DNA of 64,000 bases from positions 186,001 to 250,000 of the forward strand of contig UQHL01000001.1 of the NCBI GenBank assembly GCA_900540805.1, in the 5' to 3' direction. Positions 1-7,431 of this stretch are shown piece by piece (position 1 is the stretch's first letter; the number at the start of each line of letters is the position of its first letter). This stretch comes from an uncultured Eubacteriales bacterium. Its GTDB lineage: Bacteria > Bacillota > Clostridia > Christensenellales > Borkfalkiaceae. The notes beneath the pieces were generated by a model that saw nothing but the letters and a program-made list of their open reading frames with translations, was not told where the DNA came from and did not search any database. The translations under genes and the position numbers were made by a program.

Positions 1-584
1 ATGTTGGAGGCGCCGATAAACCCCGAAAGGCGGTAAGTGACGGTATCTACGGCATACTCGACAAGCTCCCAGATGTACTCGATGGACAGCGCGAAACAAA
101 AGCTGAACAGGACGATAAAGAAGGGGGAAAGCTTCACTTTTTTGCTTTCGAGATTGGTGAAGGAGAGCACCACGGAAAAGCCGATAAAGGCGATGATCGC
201 GCCGCCCGTCGTATGCAGCACCTTATCGAAAAGAATATAATGATCGTAAAAGCGATAGATCTCGCCCAAAATGAAATGAATAAAGATAAAGCAATAGACG
301 ATGACGGCGATAAAATCGGGAATCCGCACCTTCAGCTTTTTCTGAAAGAACACGGGGATATTCAGACACACGATCGCCAGCACGCACATCTGTATCTGAT
401 TGATATACGTCTCGAGCATCTCGCCCGAGCCCAAAATACACTTCACGAGGGAATATACCGCCGACGCCGTCACGAGGATCGTCATAATGAGGAGCACCCA
501 ATACAACACCCGATTTCCCGTATGCTGCTTCACGAGCTTGCGCGTCCTGAAGCCGATCAAATCTTCCTTTTCCGATTCCGTCAT
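1..584 (-). CDS. YjdF/DUF2238-like membrane protein (3' end outside window)
   Basis: The reading frame runs off the left edge, so about 194 N-terminal residues are visible. They contain at least five hydrophobic segments. Motifs FDKVLHTTGG and EYIWELVEY resemble the conserved Asp/His-Gly-Gly and Trp-Glu positions of DUF2238 (YjdF) integral membrane proteins, which are related to VanZ-like proteins; the function is unknown. I chose the ATG at 584 because AGGAG lies 9 bases upstream; the in-frame ATG at 591 is too close to that site. It lies downstream of mscL in the same orientation, separated by a hairpin at 610-657. Confidence 0.6.
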   Translation of the reverse strand, partial: MTESEKEDLIGFRTRKLVKQHTGNRVLYWVLLIMTILVTASAVYSLVKCILGSGEMLETYINQIQMCVLAIVCLNIPVFFQKKLKVRIPDFIAVIVYCFIFIHFILGEIYRFYDHYILFDKVLHTTGGAIIAFIGFSVVLSFTNLESKKVKLSPFFIVLFSFCFALSIEYIWELVEYAVDTVTYRLSGFIGASN

Positions 585-609
585 AATACATCGCTCCTTA
601 AATAAATGC

Positions 610-657
610 GGAAAAACGGCGAAAAAGCAACCTTTCGTCCTTTTCCGCCGTTTTTCC
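610..657 (-). terminator. Probable terminator after mscL
   Basis: A perfect 12-bp inverted repeat, GGAAAAACGGCG and CGCCGTTTTTCC, sits between the mscL stop and the next gene. The T run lies inside the 3' arm rather than after it, so termination strength is uncertain. Confidence 0.5.
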
Positions 658-676
658 GATGCCCGTCCGTTTTTGC

Positions 677-1297
677 TTACCGCTGCTTTAACAGATCGCG
701 TATCTCCTCCAAAAGCCTGGTATTGGCCATCGCTTTGGCCTCGGCCTCCGCACGCTCGGCGGCCGCCTTTTCTTCTGCGAGACGCGCCTCTTCCTTTTTG
801 GCTTTTTCGGCTTCCTCCAGCTCCTTACGATATCTTTCCACCGCCTCGTCCCGCGTCAGCCCTTCCCTGCGGTACTTTTTCACGGCTTCCTTTTCCTTGC
901 GGTATTCGTCCTTCAGCTTGCCCTGCGCCTCGGAGACCTTATTGATCGTCCTGACGATACAAAACAGCACAAACGCGATCAGCAGGAAATTGATAATGGC
1001 GTTGATAAACGCGCCCCAGTCGATATAAATGGACTGCGAGAGATCGAGAAGCCCCGTCGCGGAATCGTAAACGGGCTTGAGCACCGTATAGATATCGCTT
1101 AAGGAATCCCCGCCCATAATCGCGGCGAGCAGCCAATCGATCAAGGGCTTCAGAATGTTGTTGCTGAGCGCGTTGATGATTGCGGTAAACGCGCCGCCGA
1201 CGATGACGCCGACCGCCATGTCCAACACGTTTCCGCGGGTGATAAACTTTTTGAATTCGCCGAAAAATCTCTTGAAACAGTTCTCTTTCTTTTCCAT
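677..1297 (-). CDS. mscL: Large-conductance mechanosensitive channel MscL with extended linker
   Basis: 206 residues against about 130-150 for typical MscL. The N-terminal helix plus TM1 (FKKFITRGNVLDMAVGVIVG) is a close match to the family and TM2 is at about residues 95-115. The usual short cytoplasmic helix ending in LLEEIRDLLK is present at the extreme C-terminus. Between TM2 and that helix is an extra region of about 70 residues (about 118-190) rich in Lys, Glu, Arg and Ala, predicted helical. MscL is a homopentameric membrane-tension valve releasing solutes on hypo-osmotic shock. The start has AAAGGA upstream. The insert would lengthen the stalk between pore and C-terminal bundle. Confidence 0.93.
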   Translation of the reverse strand: MEKKENCFKRFFGEFKKFITRGNVLDMAVGVIVGGAFTAIINALSNNILKPLIDWLLAAIMGGDSLSDIYTVLKPVYDSATGLLDLSQSIYIDWGAFINAIINFLLIAFVLFCIVRTINKVSEAQGKLKDEYRKEKEAVKKYRREGLTRDEAVERYRKELEEAEKAKKEEARLAEEKAAAERAEAEAKAMANTRLLEEIRDLLKQR

Positions 1298-1352
1298 ATG
1301 ATATTTTTCCTTTGCATCGGAAGCCGACTTCCGTTATTTTTTCAATCGCCGC

Positions 1353-1862
1353 TCACAGGAAAAAGGAGCGTAAAAATATTCCGTTATAGTAATACGGATC
1401 GTTTATGATTTCGAAAATAATGCCTATGTACGCAACGATGGCGATAAAAGACAGCACCATCGTCACAATGGAAATGACGATGCCCGCCGTGGCCATTCCC
1501 TTTCCCTCGCCGCCAAGCTCCCCGGCTTTTTTGCTTCCGATAATGCTTAAGATCAATCCGATCAACGGCGCCACAAACGCACAGATAAAGCCCGCCAAAG
1601 CCATAGTGTTGCTCTTGCGTTCGACGGGCGGCTGATAGCCCGCGTTTTGAGGCGCGTAATAGTAAGTACCTCCGTTGGACGAGGAGGCCGCAGGGCGATA
1701 GGCGTCCTTATTTAGGCTGCCGTCGGGATTGACCGCGCGTCCGTCCGCGGGAGGCATCGCGTCGTGGCGGCATACCTTTTCCCCAAGTTCGGTGAGGGCG
1801 CCGCAGTGCCCGCATACCGTGTCGTTGTCGTTGACTTTCGAGCCGCAATGTGTACAAAACAT
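1353..1862 (-). CDS. Zinc-ribbon DUF4190-type membrane protein
   Basis: 169 residues. The N-terminus has two CxxC pairs (CTHCGSKVNDND and CGHCG), a zinc-ribbon typical of small Bacillota membrane proteins. A Pro/Ala/Tyr-rich linker follows, then two hydrophobic segments at about 85-155 (MALAGFICAFVAPLIGLILS and a second near IVISIVTMVLSFIAIVAYIG), the layout of DUF4190 proteins. The role is unknown; it is presumably a membrane protein with a cytosolic zinc finger. Start ATG 1862 has AAGGTGA upstream and a TTGACA promoter at 1910-1939. It is transcribed alone. Confidence 0.7.
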   Translation of the reverse strand: MFCTHCGSKVNDNDTVCGHCGALTELGEKVCRHDAMPPADGRAVNPDGSLNKDAYRPAASSSNGGTYYYAPQNAGYQPPVERKSNTMALAGFICAFVAPLIGLILSIIGSKKAGELGGEGKGMATAGIVISIVTMVLSFIAIVAYIGIIFEIINDPYYYNGIFLRSFFL

Positions 1863-1909
1863 ATTCTTTCACCTTTTCCCGATCTTTTTCGTTCCGATCG
1901 TTCTTTATT

Positions 1910-1939
1910 ATTCTACTACACATACGGGTAAATTGTCAA
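1910..1939 (-). promoter_or_regulatory. Sigma-A promoter for the zinc-ribbon gene
   Basis: -35 TTGACA (1939-1934), 18-base spacer, -10 TAGAAT (1915-1910), reading leftward into the gene starting at 1862. Confidence 0.7.
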
Positions 1940-1975
1940 TAGGTAACGCAAAAATTTTTCCCCTATCCGCAATTT

Positions 1976-3889
1976 TTATACGTTTTTGCCCCGTTTCGCT
2001 TTTTCGAGAAGCAATATAAAAGTTTCCTCACCCGCAATTTTTTCCAACGGGATACGTCCCTTCATCAATAGCTCGCCCGCCGCCGTCAACCGCCGCGTCT
2101 CGTCGAAAAGTCCTTCTTTCCGCACGCTCACCGCATACACGGTCCCCGCGTCCAGCCCGCGAAGTGAAATTCCCTCGCGGCCCGTAAACCGCGGCGTTTC
2201 CCGTCCTCGGACAATCGCGACGGCGGAAAAGCGGTTTTCGGACACAAAAATATCGCCGCATTCCCGCCCGGAAAAATCCTTCAGCCGATATCTCGTTCCG
2301 CGCACGAGCAGCTTGCGGTATTTTTTATAAAAGGCGAATTTCTTTTCGGGTTCCCCTTCGCCCGACGCAAGAAAAAAGTCAAAAAAACCGTTTTCGCCGC
2401 AGTCCGCGACGCCCTCCGTCCGCAGGGAGGGAAAACGCTCCGCCAGCTTTTCCGCCACGGCGTACAGCCCCTCCGCATATCGGAAAGGGTCTCCCTCACA
2501 CGCGCCTTGCGCCGACGGCTCCGTCTCGGACGGCTCGTTTTCCCATTTCATATAGACGGCCTTCGTTTCCGAAAGCAGCGCGGATAACGCGCGCACGGCG
2601 TATTTTTGCACCCGTTCGTCGGCAAAGTCGAGCAGCGTGCGCCCGTCGGCGCCGAAAATCTCCCTGTTCCGTCCCCTCAAGGCAAATTCGGGCCGCTTTT
2701 CTAAAATTCCGCCCGAGGAGGGCGCCGTACGCGGCCGCAGGCGGACGCCGAACCTCATGCCCTTTTCGCGCACGAGAGCGGCAATTTCCGCTTCCGTTTC
2801 CTCCCGCTCCGCGAAAACGTCCGCGTCGAGGACGAAGATTTCCGCGCCCGAGCGCGCCGCAAGCTCTATTTTTTTCGTGAGAGCTTCCCGCGCCGCGAAC
2901 TTCATTTTCTCCGAGAGAGCCTCCCCCTCCGCAAGCTCTATTTTCTTCGTAAGAGTCTCCCCCTCCGCGGCGTTTTCCCCGAAAAAGAGCGCGGGGCGCT
3001 CCCTGTCCTTCCACTTTCCGCGGAGGAGATGTCGTGCAAAAAAAGCGCCGACCGTCGCGCGGACGCTATCCTCGTCCTCGGCGAAGGTCATCAGGGCTTC
3101 GGGCGAGGAAAGGCCTTCCCCCGACGCCAAGGTTTCCCGTGCGGCCCCGTTTACCCCTATCCGCAAGCGCGTGCGGGGATAAACGTCCGCCGACGCGGCC
3201 AGGCGGGCGTTTCCGGAGTACAGCAATCCCGCCGCATAGACGCGCGAGGGTCTTTCCAGAAGCGCAAAGGAGTCGCAAAAAGGCGCGCCGAACCCCGCGG
3301 ACGTCTCCTTGACGAGCGTTGCGCCGACGGGTACGGGCGTTTGGGTTTTTCTCTCGAAAAATCCGTCCGAAAAGGAAACGAAGCCATACCCGTCTCCGAA
3401 TACGTCCAGCTGAAGAGAAGCGGGCCGATTTACCGAAATTTCCTTTTTTCCGCCGTTGACGAGGCGGGACGAAAGGACGATCGCGTCGGAATCGTCGAAT
3501 ACCGTGTAATAAACAAAAAGCTTAAGCTTGGACGGCTCGTCCGTAAATTCGAAACACAGGGTCTGACAGGCGTTTTTTTCTTCGGACTCCGAATAGGAGC
3601 AGGGCAGCGGCGAAAGCGCGGGCTTGTCCGCAAGCCCCGCGCGGCGGAACACAAAGCGCGGAAAAAAAGCGCGGCCTTCCAAGACGCAGGAAATCCCAAA
3701 AGGGCCCTCCCCGCCGAACGCGGAAAAGGGGCGAAGCGCGTCCTCCTCGCTTTCGTCCCTCAAAAATTCGTAATCACAGCCGCCGACGGCAAGCCGCCCG
3801 CCGTAATAGAGCTGCTCTCCCCCCGCACCCAGCAGCAGCGTCGTCGCGGGGGTATCCAGTTTATATACGTTTCCCTTGCGCCTGATCAT
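1976..3889 (-). CDS. GH36 alpha-galactosidase-like protein, probably catalytically inactive
   Basis: 637 residues. The N-terminal half matches the GH36 supersandwich domain (LLLGAGGEQLYYGGRL; later AIVLSSRLVNGGKKEI). In the barrel the alignment can be followed but key positions differ: the segment that is usually LDDGWF reads VLDADVF, the Trp-Glu-Pro motif reads LRPR, and the nucleophile motif YxKWDxNR reads YMKWENEP (Asp to Glu). The Cys-Ser-Gly-Gly-Gly-Arg-x-Asp acid/base region is reduced to DCGENGFFDFF. A 12-residue unit is repeated three times near the barrel start (bases 2859-2966). AGAGGT precedes the ATG. The fold assignment is an inference from motifs; lack of hydrolase activity is likely but untested. 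Confidence 0.6.
   Translation of the reverse strand: MIRRKGNVYKLDTPATTLLLGAGGEQLYYGGRLAVGGCDYEFLRDESEEDALRPFSAFGGEGPFGISCVLEGRAFFPRFVFRRAGLADKPALSPLPCSYSESEEKNACQTLCFEFTDEPSKLKLFVYYTVFDDSDAIVLSSRLVNGGKKEISVNRPASLQLDVFGDGYGFVSFSDGFFERKTQTPVPVGATLVKETSAGFGAPFCDSFALLERPSRVYAAGLLYSGNARLAASADVYPRTRLRIGVNGAARETLASGEGLSSPEALMTFAEDEDSVRATVGAFFARHLLRGKWKDRERPALFFGENAAEGETLTKKIELAEGEALSEKMKFAAREALTKKIELAARSGAEIFVLDADVFAEREETEAEIAALVREKGMRFGVRLRPRTAPSSGGILEKRPEFALRGRNREIFGADGRTLLDFADERVQKYAVRALSALLSETKAVYMKWENEPSETEPSAQGACEGDPFRYAEGLYAVAEKLAERFPSLRTEGVADCGENGFFDFFLASGEGEPEKKFAFYKKYRKLLVRGTRYRLKDFSGRECGDIFVSENRFSAVAIVRGRETPRFTGREGISLRGLDAGTVYAVSVRKEGLFDETRRLTAAGELLMKGRIPLEKIAGEETFILLLEKAKRGKNV
2859..2966. 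repeat. 36-bp tandem repeat, three copies, inside the GH36-like gene
   Basis: Units at 2859-2894, 2895-2930 and 2931-2966 encode ETLTKKIELAEG, EALSEKMKFAAR and EALTKKIELAAR (given in reading order). The outer copies are more alike than the middle one. In-frame duplication inserting predicted helix into the domain boundary. Confidence 0.9.
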
Positions 3890-3919
3890 AGCTTACCTCT
3901 ACCGTTTTTCGCAGGCACC

Positions 3920-3948
3920 ATTATATCACAACGCGAGGAAAAAGTACA
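3920..3948 (-). promoter_or_regulatory. Extended -10 promoter of the GH36-like gene
   Basis: TGATATAAT (extended -10, hexamer 3925-3920) with a weak -35 TGTACT 17 bases upstream (3948-3943). Confidence 0.6.
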
Positions 3949-3956
3949 CCGTTTTT

Positions 3957-4181
3957 TCAGTCTTTTTCCTTTTGGTCCGCGCGAGCGGCAAGCAAATCCT
4001 CGAGGAAAAACACGTCCTCCGCCACGGAGGAAAACGCCTCGACGAGATAGACCCTCGTCTCCTTTCTCCTGGCGGAAAAAATGGCGGTGCAGTATTCCCG
4101 CATCAGCGATTTTTCCATAAAGAGCATGTCCTCGAGGCTATCGTATTCGTTCAGCGTGATTTCGCGTTTGCTGTTCTTCAT
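3957..4181 (-). CDS. Small CotF-like protein
   Basis: 74 residues. The segment LNEYDSLEDMLFMEKSLMRE followed by YCTAIF resembles the N-terminal helix of CotF-type spore-coat proteins (pattern: D-x-L-x-D-x-L-x-x-E-K-x-L, then Y-x-T-A). No signal peptide or membrane segment. Its start codon overlaps the stop of the preceding small gene by four bases (ATGA), so the two are probably translationally coupled. The assignment rests on short similarity only; it could be an unrelated helical protein. Confidence 0.5.
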   Translation of the reverse strand: MKNSKREITLNEYDSLEDMLFMEKSLMREYCTAIFSARRKETRVYLVEAFSSVAEDVFFLEDLLAARADQKEKD

Positions 4182-4381
4182 TTCTTTTCCCCCGCAAGCT
4201 TGTCGAGCGCGCCCTTGCGCCGTTCGTGTCTCAGGGCCAAAGCCTCCATATCCTCGGCGAGCGCCGCGTCGGTGAGCAGCCTCGAATAGATTCTCGCCTT
4301 CTTGACGGACAGCTCCTCGGCTTCGGAGAGCATGGAAAGAAGTTCGCTTTCACATTCGAAAGCGTCGTTATAAGCGTCCAT
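4178..4381 (-). CDS. Small helical hypothetical protein coupled to the CotF-like gene
   Basis: 67 residues, rich in Glu, Ala, Leu and Lys, predicted all-helical, no recognised family. I start it at ATG 4381, which has GGGAGG 10 bases upstream; an in-frame TTG two codons earlier is less likely. Four-base overlap with the downstream CotF-like gene suggests a two-gene operon and possibly a complex between the products. Confidence 0.55.
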   Translation of the reverse strand: MDAYNDAFECESELLSMLSEAEELSVKKARIYSRLLTDAALAEDMEALALRHERRKGALDKLAGEKK

Positions 4382-4456
4382 TATCAAAAAACCTCCCTAT
4401 CGTTTTACCCGCAGTATGCGGAAAACGGGGAAGGTTTATTCATAAACGGGCGCCCT

Positions 4457-5098
4457 TTATTTTTCCTCGGGCTTCTTCTTTGCGTAATCGCAATAGGGCG
4501 CGAGCGTGCAGCTTCCGCAATCGGGCCGCTGCGAATGGCATACCCGCCTGCCGTGCCAGATCAGCCAGTGATGCGCCTTCGACCAATCGGCTTTCGGCAC
4601 CGCCTTATGCAGTCCCTCCTCCACTTCCGCAGGCGTTTTCCCCTTTGCCAGTCCCAGACGGTTGCTGACGCGGAAAACGTGCGTATCCACGGCGATGGCG
4701 TCCCCGCCGAACGCAACCGAATAGACGACGTTGGCCGTCTTTCTGCCCACTCCCGCAAGGCTCATCAGGTCCTTTATGTTGTCGGGTACGTTCCCTTCGA
4801 AACGCTCGAGAATATCCCTGCTGGCGGACAGGATATGCTCCGCCTTCGTCTTATACAGGCCGCAGGAAAAGATGTATTTTTCAAGCTCTTCTTGGGTCAG
4901 CTCAAGCATGGCGGCGGGCGTCGAATGATTTTCGAACAATTTTTCCGTCACCTGATTGACCCGTATGTCCGTGCATTGGGCGGACAAAATCACAGCCACA
5001 AGCAATTCGTACGCCGACGAATATACAAGGGCGGGACGGGCGTCGGGATATAATCTCTTCAGTTCGGCAAGCGCCGCTTTTTTGTCGTTGGATTTCAT
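4457..5098 (-). CDS. nth: Endonuclease III (DNA glycosylase/AP lyase)
   Basis: 213 residues. Base-excision-repair enzyme removing oxidised pyrimidines and nicking abasic sites. Helix-hairpin-helix LMSLAGVGRKTANVV carries the catalytic Lys; VDTHVFRVSNRLG carries the catalytic Asp. The C-terminal iron-sulphur motif is C-x6-C-x2-C-x5-C (CHSQRPDCGSCTLAPYC). An in-frame ATG at 5119 would add seven residues, but it lies upstream of the -10 box of the promoter at 5108-5136. The ATG at 5098 is therefore the likely start, placed only nine bases after the -10 and without a Shine-Dalgarno sequence, as in a leaderless mRNA. Confidence 0.95.
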   Translation of the reverse strand: MKSNDKKAALAELKRLYPDARPALVYSSAYELLVAVILSAQCTDIRVNQVTEKLFENHSTPAAMLELTQEELEKYIFSCGLYKTKAEHILSASRDILERFEGNVPDNIKDLMSLAGVGRKTANVVYSVAFGGDAIAVDTHVFRVSNRLGLAKGKTPAEVEEGLHKAVPKADWSKAHHWLIWHGRRVCHSQRPDCGSCTLAPYCDYAKKKPEEK

Positions 5099-5107
5099 AG
5101 CGACATC

Positions 5108-5136
5108 AGTATAGCACATCGGCGGAAAAATCGCAA
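5108..5136 (-). promoter_or_regulatory. nth promoter, near-leaderless
   Basis: -35 TTGCGA (5136-5131), 17-base spacer, extended -10 TGCTATACT (hexamer 5113-5108). Expected transcription start falls 0-3 bases before ATG 5098. Confidence 0.75.
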
Positions 5137-5172
5137 GCCTTTCGCAAAAAAAGTGTTTTTTTTTCGGATTTT

Positions 5173-5445
5173 TTATCCGCCGTAAACGGCGGAATAGGGC
5201 GCGACGACGGGACGGCCGTTTCTGTATTCCATTTTATAAAAGCCCTTAAACGCGGAATATCTTCCCAAACGCAGCACCGCCTGCGCGCGCACGAACGCCG
5301 CAGAATCGAACCTGACGCACAGGCCGCAGCCTATATGCGCCTCCTTGGGCGCGGAAACGGTCTGCGCCGCCACGCCGTATTTATATAAACGCCCCGCGTA
5401 ATCCATACACTGCGCGCGGGAGCGGAACACCGCAAGTATCGTCAT
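5173..5445 (-). CDS. DUF3343 putative Se/S carrier-like protein
   Basis: 90 residues. Matches the DUF3343 pattern: N-terminal strand MTILAVFRS, a helix, then VSAPKEAHIGCGLCVRF, where the family keeps a Pro-x-x-x-x-x-x-C-G motif. These proteins are described as putative selenium/sulphur carriers and are often found beside cysteine desulfurase-like genes. Here the gene is divergent from exactly such a gene (5514), with a 68-base gap holding a perfect palindrome, which supports a link in sulphur or selenium transfer. Start ATG 5445; AGGTA lies a few bases upstream. Confidence 0.75.
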   Translation of the reverse strand: MTILAVFRSRAQCMDYAGRLYKYGVAAQTVSAPKEAHIGCGLCVRFDSAAFVRAQAVLRLGRYSAFKGFYKMEYRNGRPVVAPYSAVYGG

Positions 5446-5481
5446 AATGTCATACCTACCTCCTCGGCGGAATAGTATATC

Positions 5482-5495
5482 TTATGAATTCATAA
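5482..5495. promoter_or_regulatory. 14-bp palindrome between DUF3343 and the desulfurase gene
   Basis: TTATGAATTCATAA is a perfect palindrome 18 bases before the desulfurase ATG and 36 bases before the divergent DUF3343 start. It could be a shared operator; no cognate regulator is identified. Confidence 0.35.
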
Positions 5496-5513
5496 AAAAA
5501 GAGGTGACTTTTC

Positions 5514-6662
5514 ATGATCTATTTCGACAACGCGGCGACGGGGGGACGCAAGCCCGACGCCGTGATTTCCGCCGTTTCTTCCGCCGTCAAGCTGTGCGCA
5601 AATCCCGGGCGGAGCGGCCATAAGCTCTCCCTTGCCTGCGCCGCCGTCGTCCAAAACTGCCGAAGCGCGCTCTCCGACTATTTCAACGGCTGGGGCTTCG
5701 AACGGGTGATTTTCACCAAAAACTGCACCGAGGCGCTCAACATCGCCATTTTCGGCGTCCTCCGAAAGGGGGATCACGTCGTCACTACCTGCATGGAGCA
5801 CAATTCCGTGCTCCGCCCCCTCGAACGCTTAAAAAAATCGGGCGTCATCACGTACGACGTATGCCCGATGACCGACGGTAATATTTCCCCCGAAAGGTTT
5901 GCGTCGCTGATAAAGCCCGATACGAAAATGGCGATCGTCACCTCCGCCTCCAACGTCACGGGCGCCATTCCCCCTTTGGACGAAATCAGGGCCGCTATTC
6001 CCGAAAGCGTGCTGCTGGTATGCGACGGGGCGCAGGGCGGCGGGCACTTCCCCCTCGATATGCGAAAGACGGGCATCGACGCGCTGGCTTTAGCGGGACA
6101 CAAGGGTATGATGGGGATACAGGGCAGCGGCGCACTGCTCTTTTCCGAACGCATGAATCCGCAAAGCGTAATGTTCGGCGGAACGGGAAGCGAAAGCTTC
6201 TCCCTCGACATGCCCGATTTTTATCCCGACGCCTTAGAGGCGGGCACGCTGGCTTTTCCCGCCGTGTCCTCCTTCTTCGAAGGGGTCGTCTATCTGACGG
6301 CGCACGGCGGCGAGATCCGCTCGAAGATTCTCTCCATGACGGAATATCTGCTTTCGGGTTTGAAGAGATTTCCCGCCGTCCGCGTCTATTCGCGGCCCAA
6401 TCCCTGCGGGATCGTCGCCCTCGAACACGCGGCGATCCAATCGGAATTTCTCGCGCAGGAACTTTCGGAAGTCTATTCCATCGCCGTCCGCGGCGGACTT
6501 CACTGCGCCCCGCTCATGCACGCGGCGCTCGGCACGCAGGAAAACGGGCTGGTTCGCGTCAGTCTTTCCGCCTTCAATCATAAAAAGGAAATCGACGCGC
6601 TTTTAAGCGCGCTGAAGCGAATCGGAAGCCATCCCGATCCCGCCTGTTTTTCCGTTATGTAA
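5514..6662 (+). CDS. Cysteine desulfurase-family aminotransferase (class V, PLP)
   Basis: 382 residues, full length. N-terminus MIYFDNAATGGRKP is the family signature; the PLP lysine is in LALAGHKGMMGIQGSGALLF (His-Lys). The C-terminal loop RGGLHCAPLMHAALGT carries the Cys expected to take the persulfide. It probably removes sulphur (or selenium) from cysteine and belongs to the subgroup annotated as cysteine desulfurase family proteins rather than classic IscS/SufS. AGAGGTGA lies upstream of the ATG. The divergent DUF3343 gene may supply the acceptor protein. Confidence 0.88.
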   Translation: MIYFDNAATGGRKPDAVISAVSSAVKLCANPGRSGHKLSLACAAVVQNCRSALSDYFNGWGFERVIFTKNCTEALNIAIFGVLRKGDHVVTTCMEHNSVLRPLERLKKSGVITYDVCPMTDGNISPERFASLIKPDTKMAIVTSASNVTGAIPPLDEIRAAIPESVLLVCDGAQGGGHFPLDMRKTGIDALALAGHKGMMGIQGSGALLFSERMNPQSVMFGGTGSESFSLDMPDFYPDALEAGTLAFPAVSSFFEGVVYLTAHGGEIRSKILSMTEYLLSGLKRFPAVRVYSRPNPCGIVALEHAAIQSEFLAQELSEVYSIAVRGGLHCAPLMHAALGTQENGLVRVSLSAFNHKKEIDALLSALKRIGSHPDPACFSVM

Positions 6663-6683
6663 GCGGCGCCTTTGAACGAGCGC

Positions 6684-6998
6684 TCAGATGCGTTTCAGCC
6701 GTTCGACCACGCTTTTAAGCTGGCGGCGCTTGGCGTTGTCGAGAAGCGGGGAAAACTGCTCGTAAAAACCGTCGATCTCCTCGTTTGAAAGGGTGCCTGC
6801 GCGCTTGCTTTTTTCCGCTTCGCTCAAAATATTTCGGAACATGTCGGCGCTGCTCTTGCCGTTGTACGCCGCGGCGATCTTTTTCGTCAGCTCTGCCGCC
6901 GAGCTCTCCAGCGCGGGATCGGGCTCTGTCACGGCGCGGGCGAGGGTCTCTCTTTCGTCGGGCACGGGCGAGGGTTGATAGTCCTTGAAACTTTTCAT
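6684..6998 (-). CDS. Hypothetical helical protein
   Basis: 104 residues, charged and predicted helical in the C-terminal two thirds (SADMFRNILSEAEKSKRAG, then a helix ending VVERLKRI). No family recognised. Strong ribosome site AAGGAGG 8 bases before ATG 6998. It is divergent from the small gene at 7084 and convergent with the desulfurase gene. Confidence 0.6.
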   Translation of the reverse strand: MKSFKDYQPSPVPDERETLARAVTEPDPALESSAAELTKKIAAAYNGKSSADMFRNILSEAEKSKRAGTLSNEEIDGFYEQFSPLLDNAKRRQLKSVVERLKRI

Positions 6999-7071
6999 TC
7001 GGGATTCCTCCTTGCGGGATAACTTTTACATTATCCTATGCGGGGATGAAATTTTTCGCAACCGCGGCTCA

Positions 7072-7077
7072 TATATT
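7072..7077 (+). promoter_or_regulatory. Candidate -10 box directly before ATG 7084
   Basis: TATATT at 7072-7077 ends six bases before ATG 7084. No convincing -35 is present at 16-18 bases upstream, so this is weaker than the other leaderless candidates. Confidence 0.4.
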
Positions 7078-7083
7078 GTTAGT

Positions 7084-7419
7084 ATGGAAATCATGATGCT
7101 GATGTTGTTATACTTCCTTGCGCAGAATCCCGACTTTCCCGAAAGCGTCAAGCCGCTGATGGGCAAGCTGAAAAATTCCGAGGAAATGCTTAAATTTTTG
7201 AACGATCTTTCCCGCTTTTCCGAGATGTTTTCCCTCTTCCAAAAGCAAGGGAAGGAAAAGGACAAGACGCCGCCTCCCCCGCCCCCTCCCAAAGGCGAAA
7301 AGGCGGAGCCTGCCGCACCGCCGCCGCCCGAAGAAAAAGAAAAGCCGCAATCCCCGACCAGCGGAATTGCGGACGAATTTATCGAGCAGTGCCTCGAACG
7401 ATATTTCAAAAAGAAGTGA
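7084..7419 (+). CDS. Small proline-rich helical protein
   Basis: 111 residues. The N-terminus is hydrophobic (MLMLLYFLAQNPDFPESVKP), followed by a helical segment, a stretch of seven prolines, an acidic/basic Pro-Glu-Lys linker and a short C-terminal helix (ADEFIEQCLERYFKKK). No family recognised. The frame is open from 6985, but there is no ribosome site at either ATG; a -10-like TATATT six bases before ATG 7084 favours this start. Proline-rich linkers of this type often join a membrane-proximal helix to a docking peptide. Confidence 0.5.
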   Translation: MEIMMLMLLYFLAQNPDFPESVKPLMGKLKNSEEMLKFLNDLSRFSEMFSLFQKQGKEKDKTPPPPPPPKGEKAEPAAPPPPEEKEKPQSPTSGIADEFIEQCLERYFKKK

Positions 7420-7431
7420 GCGCAGACGGCC

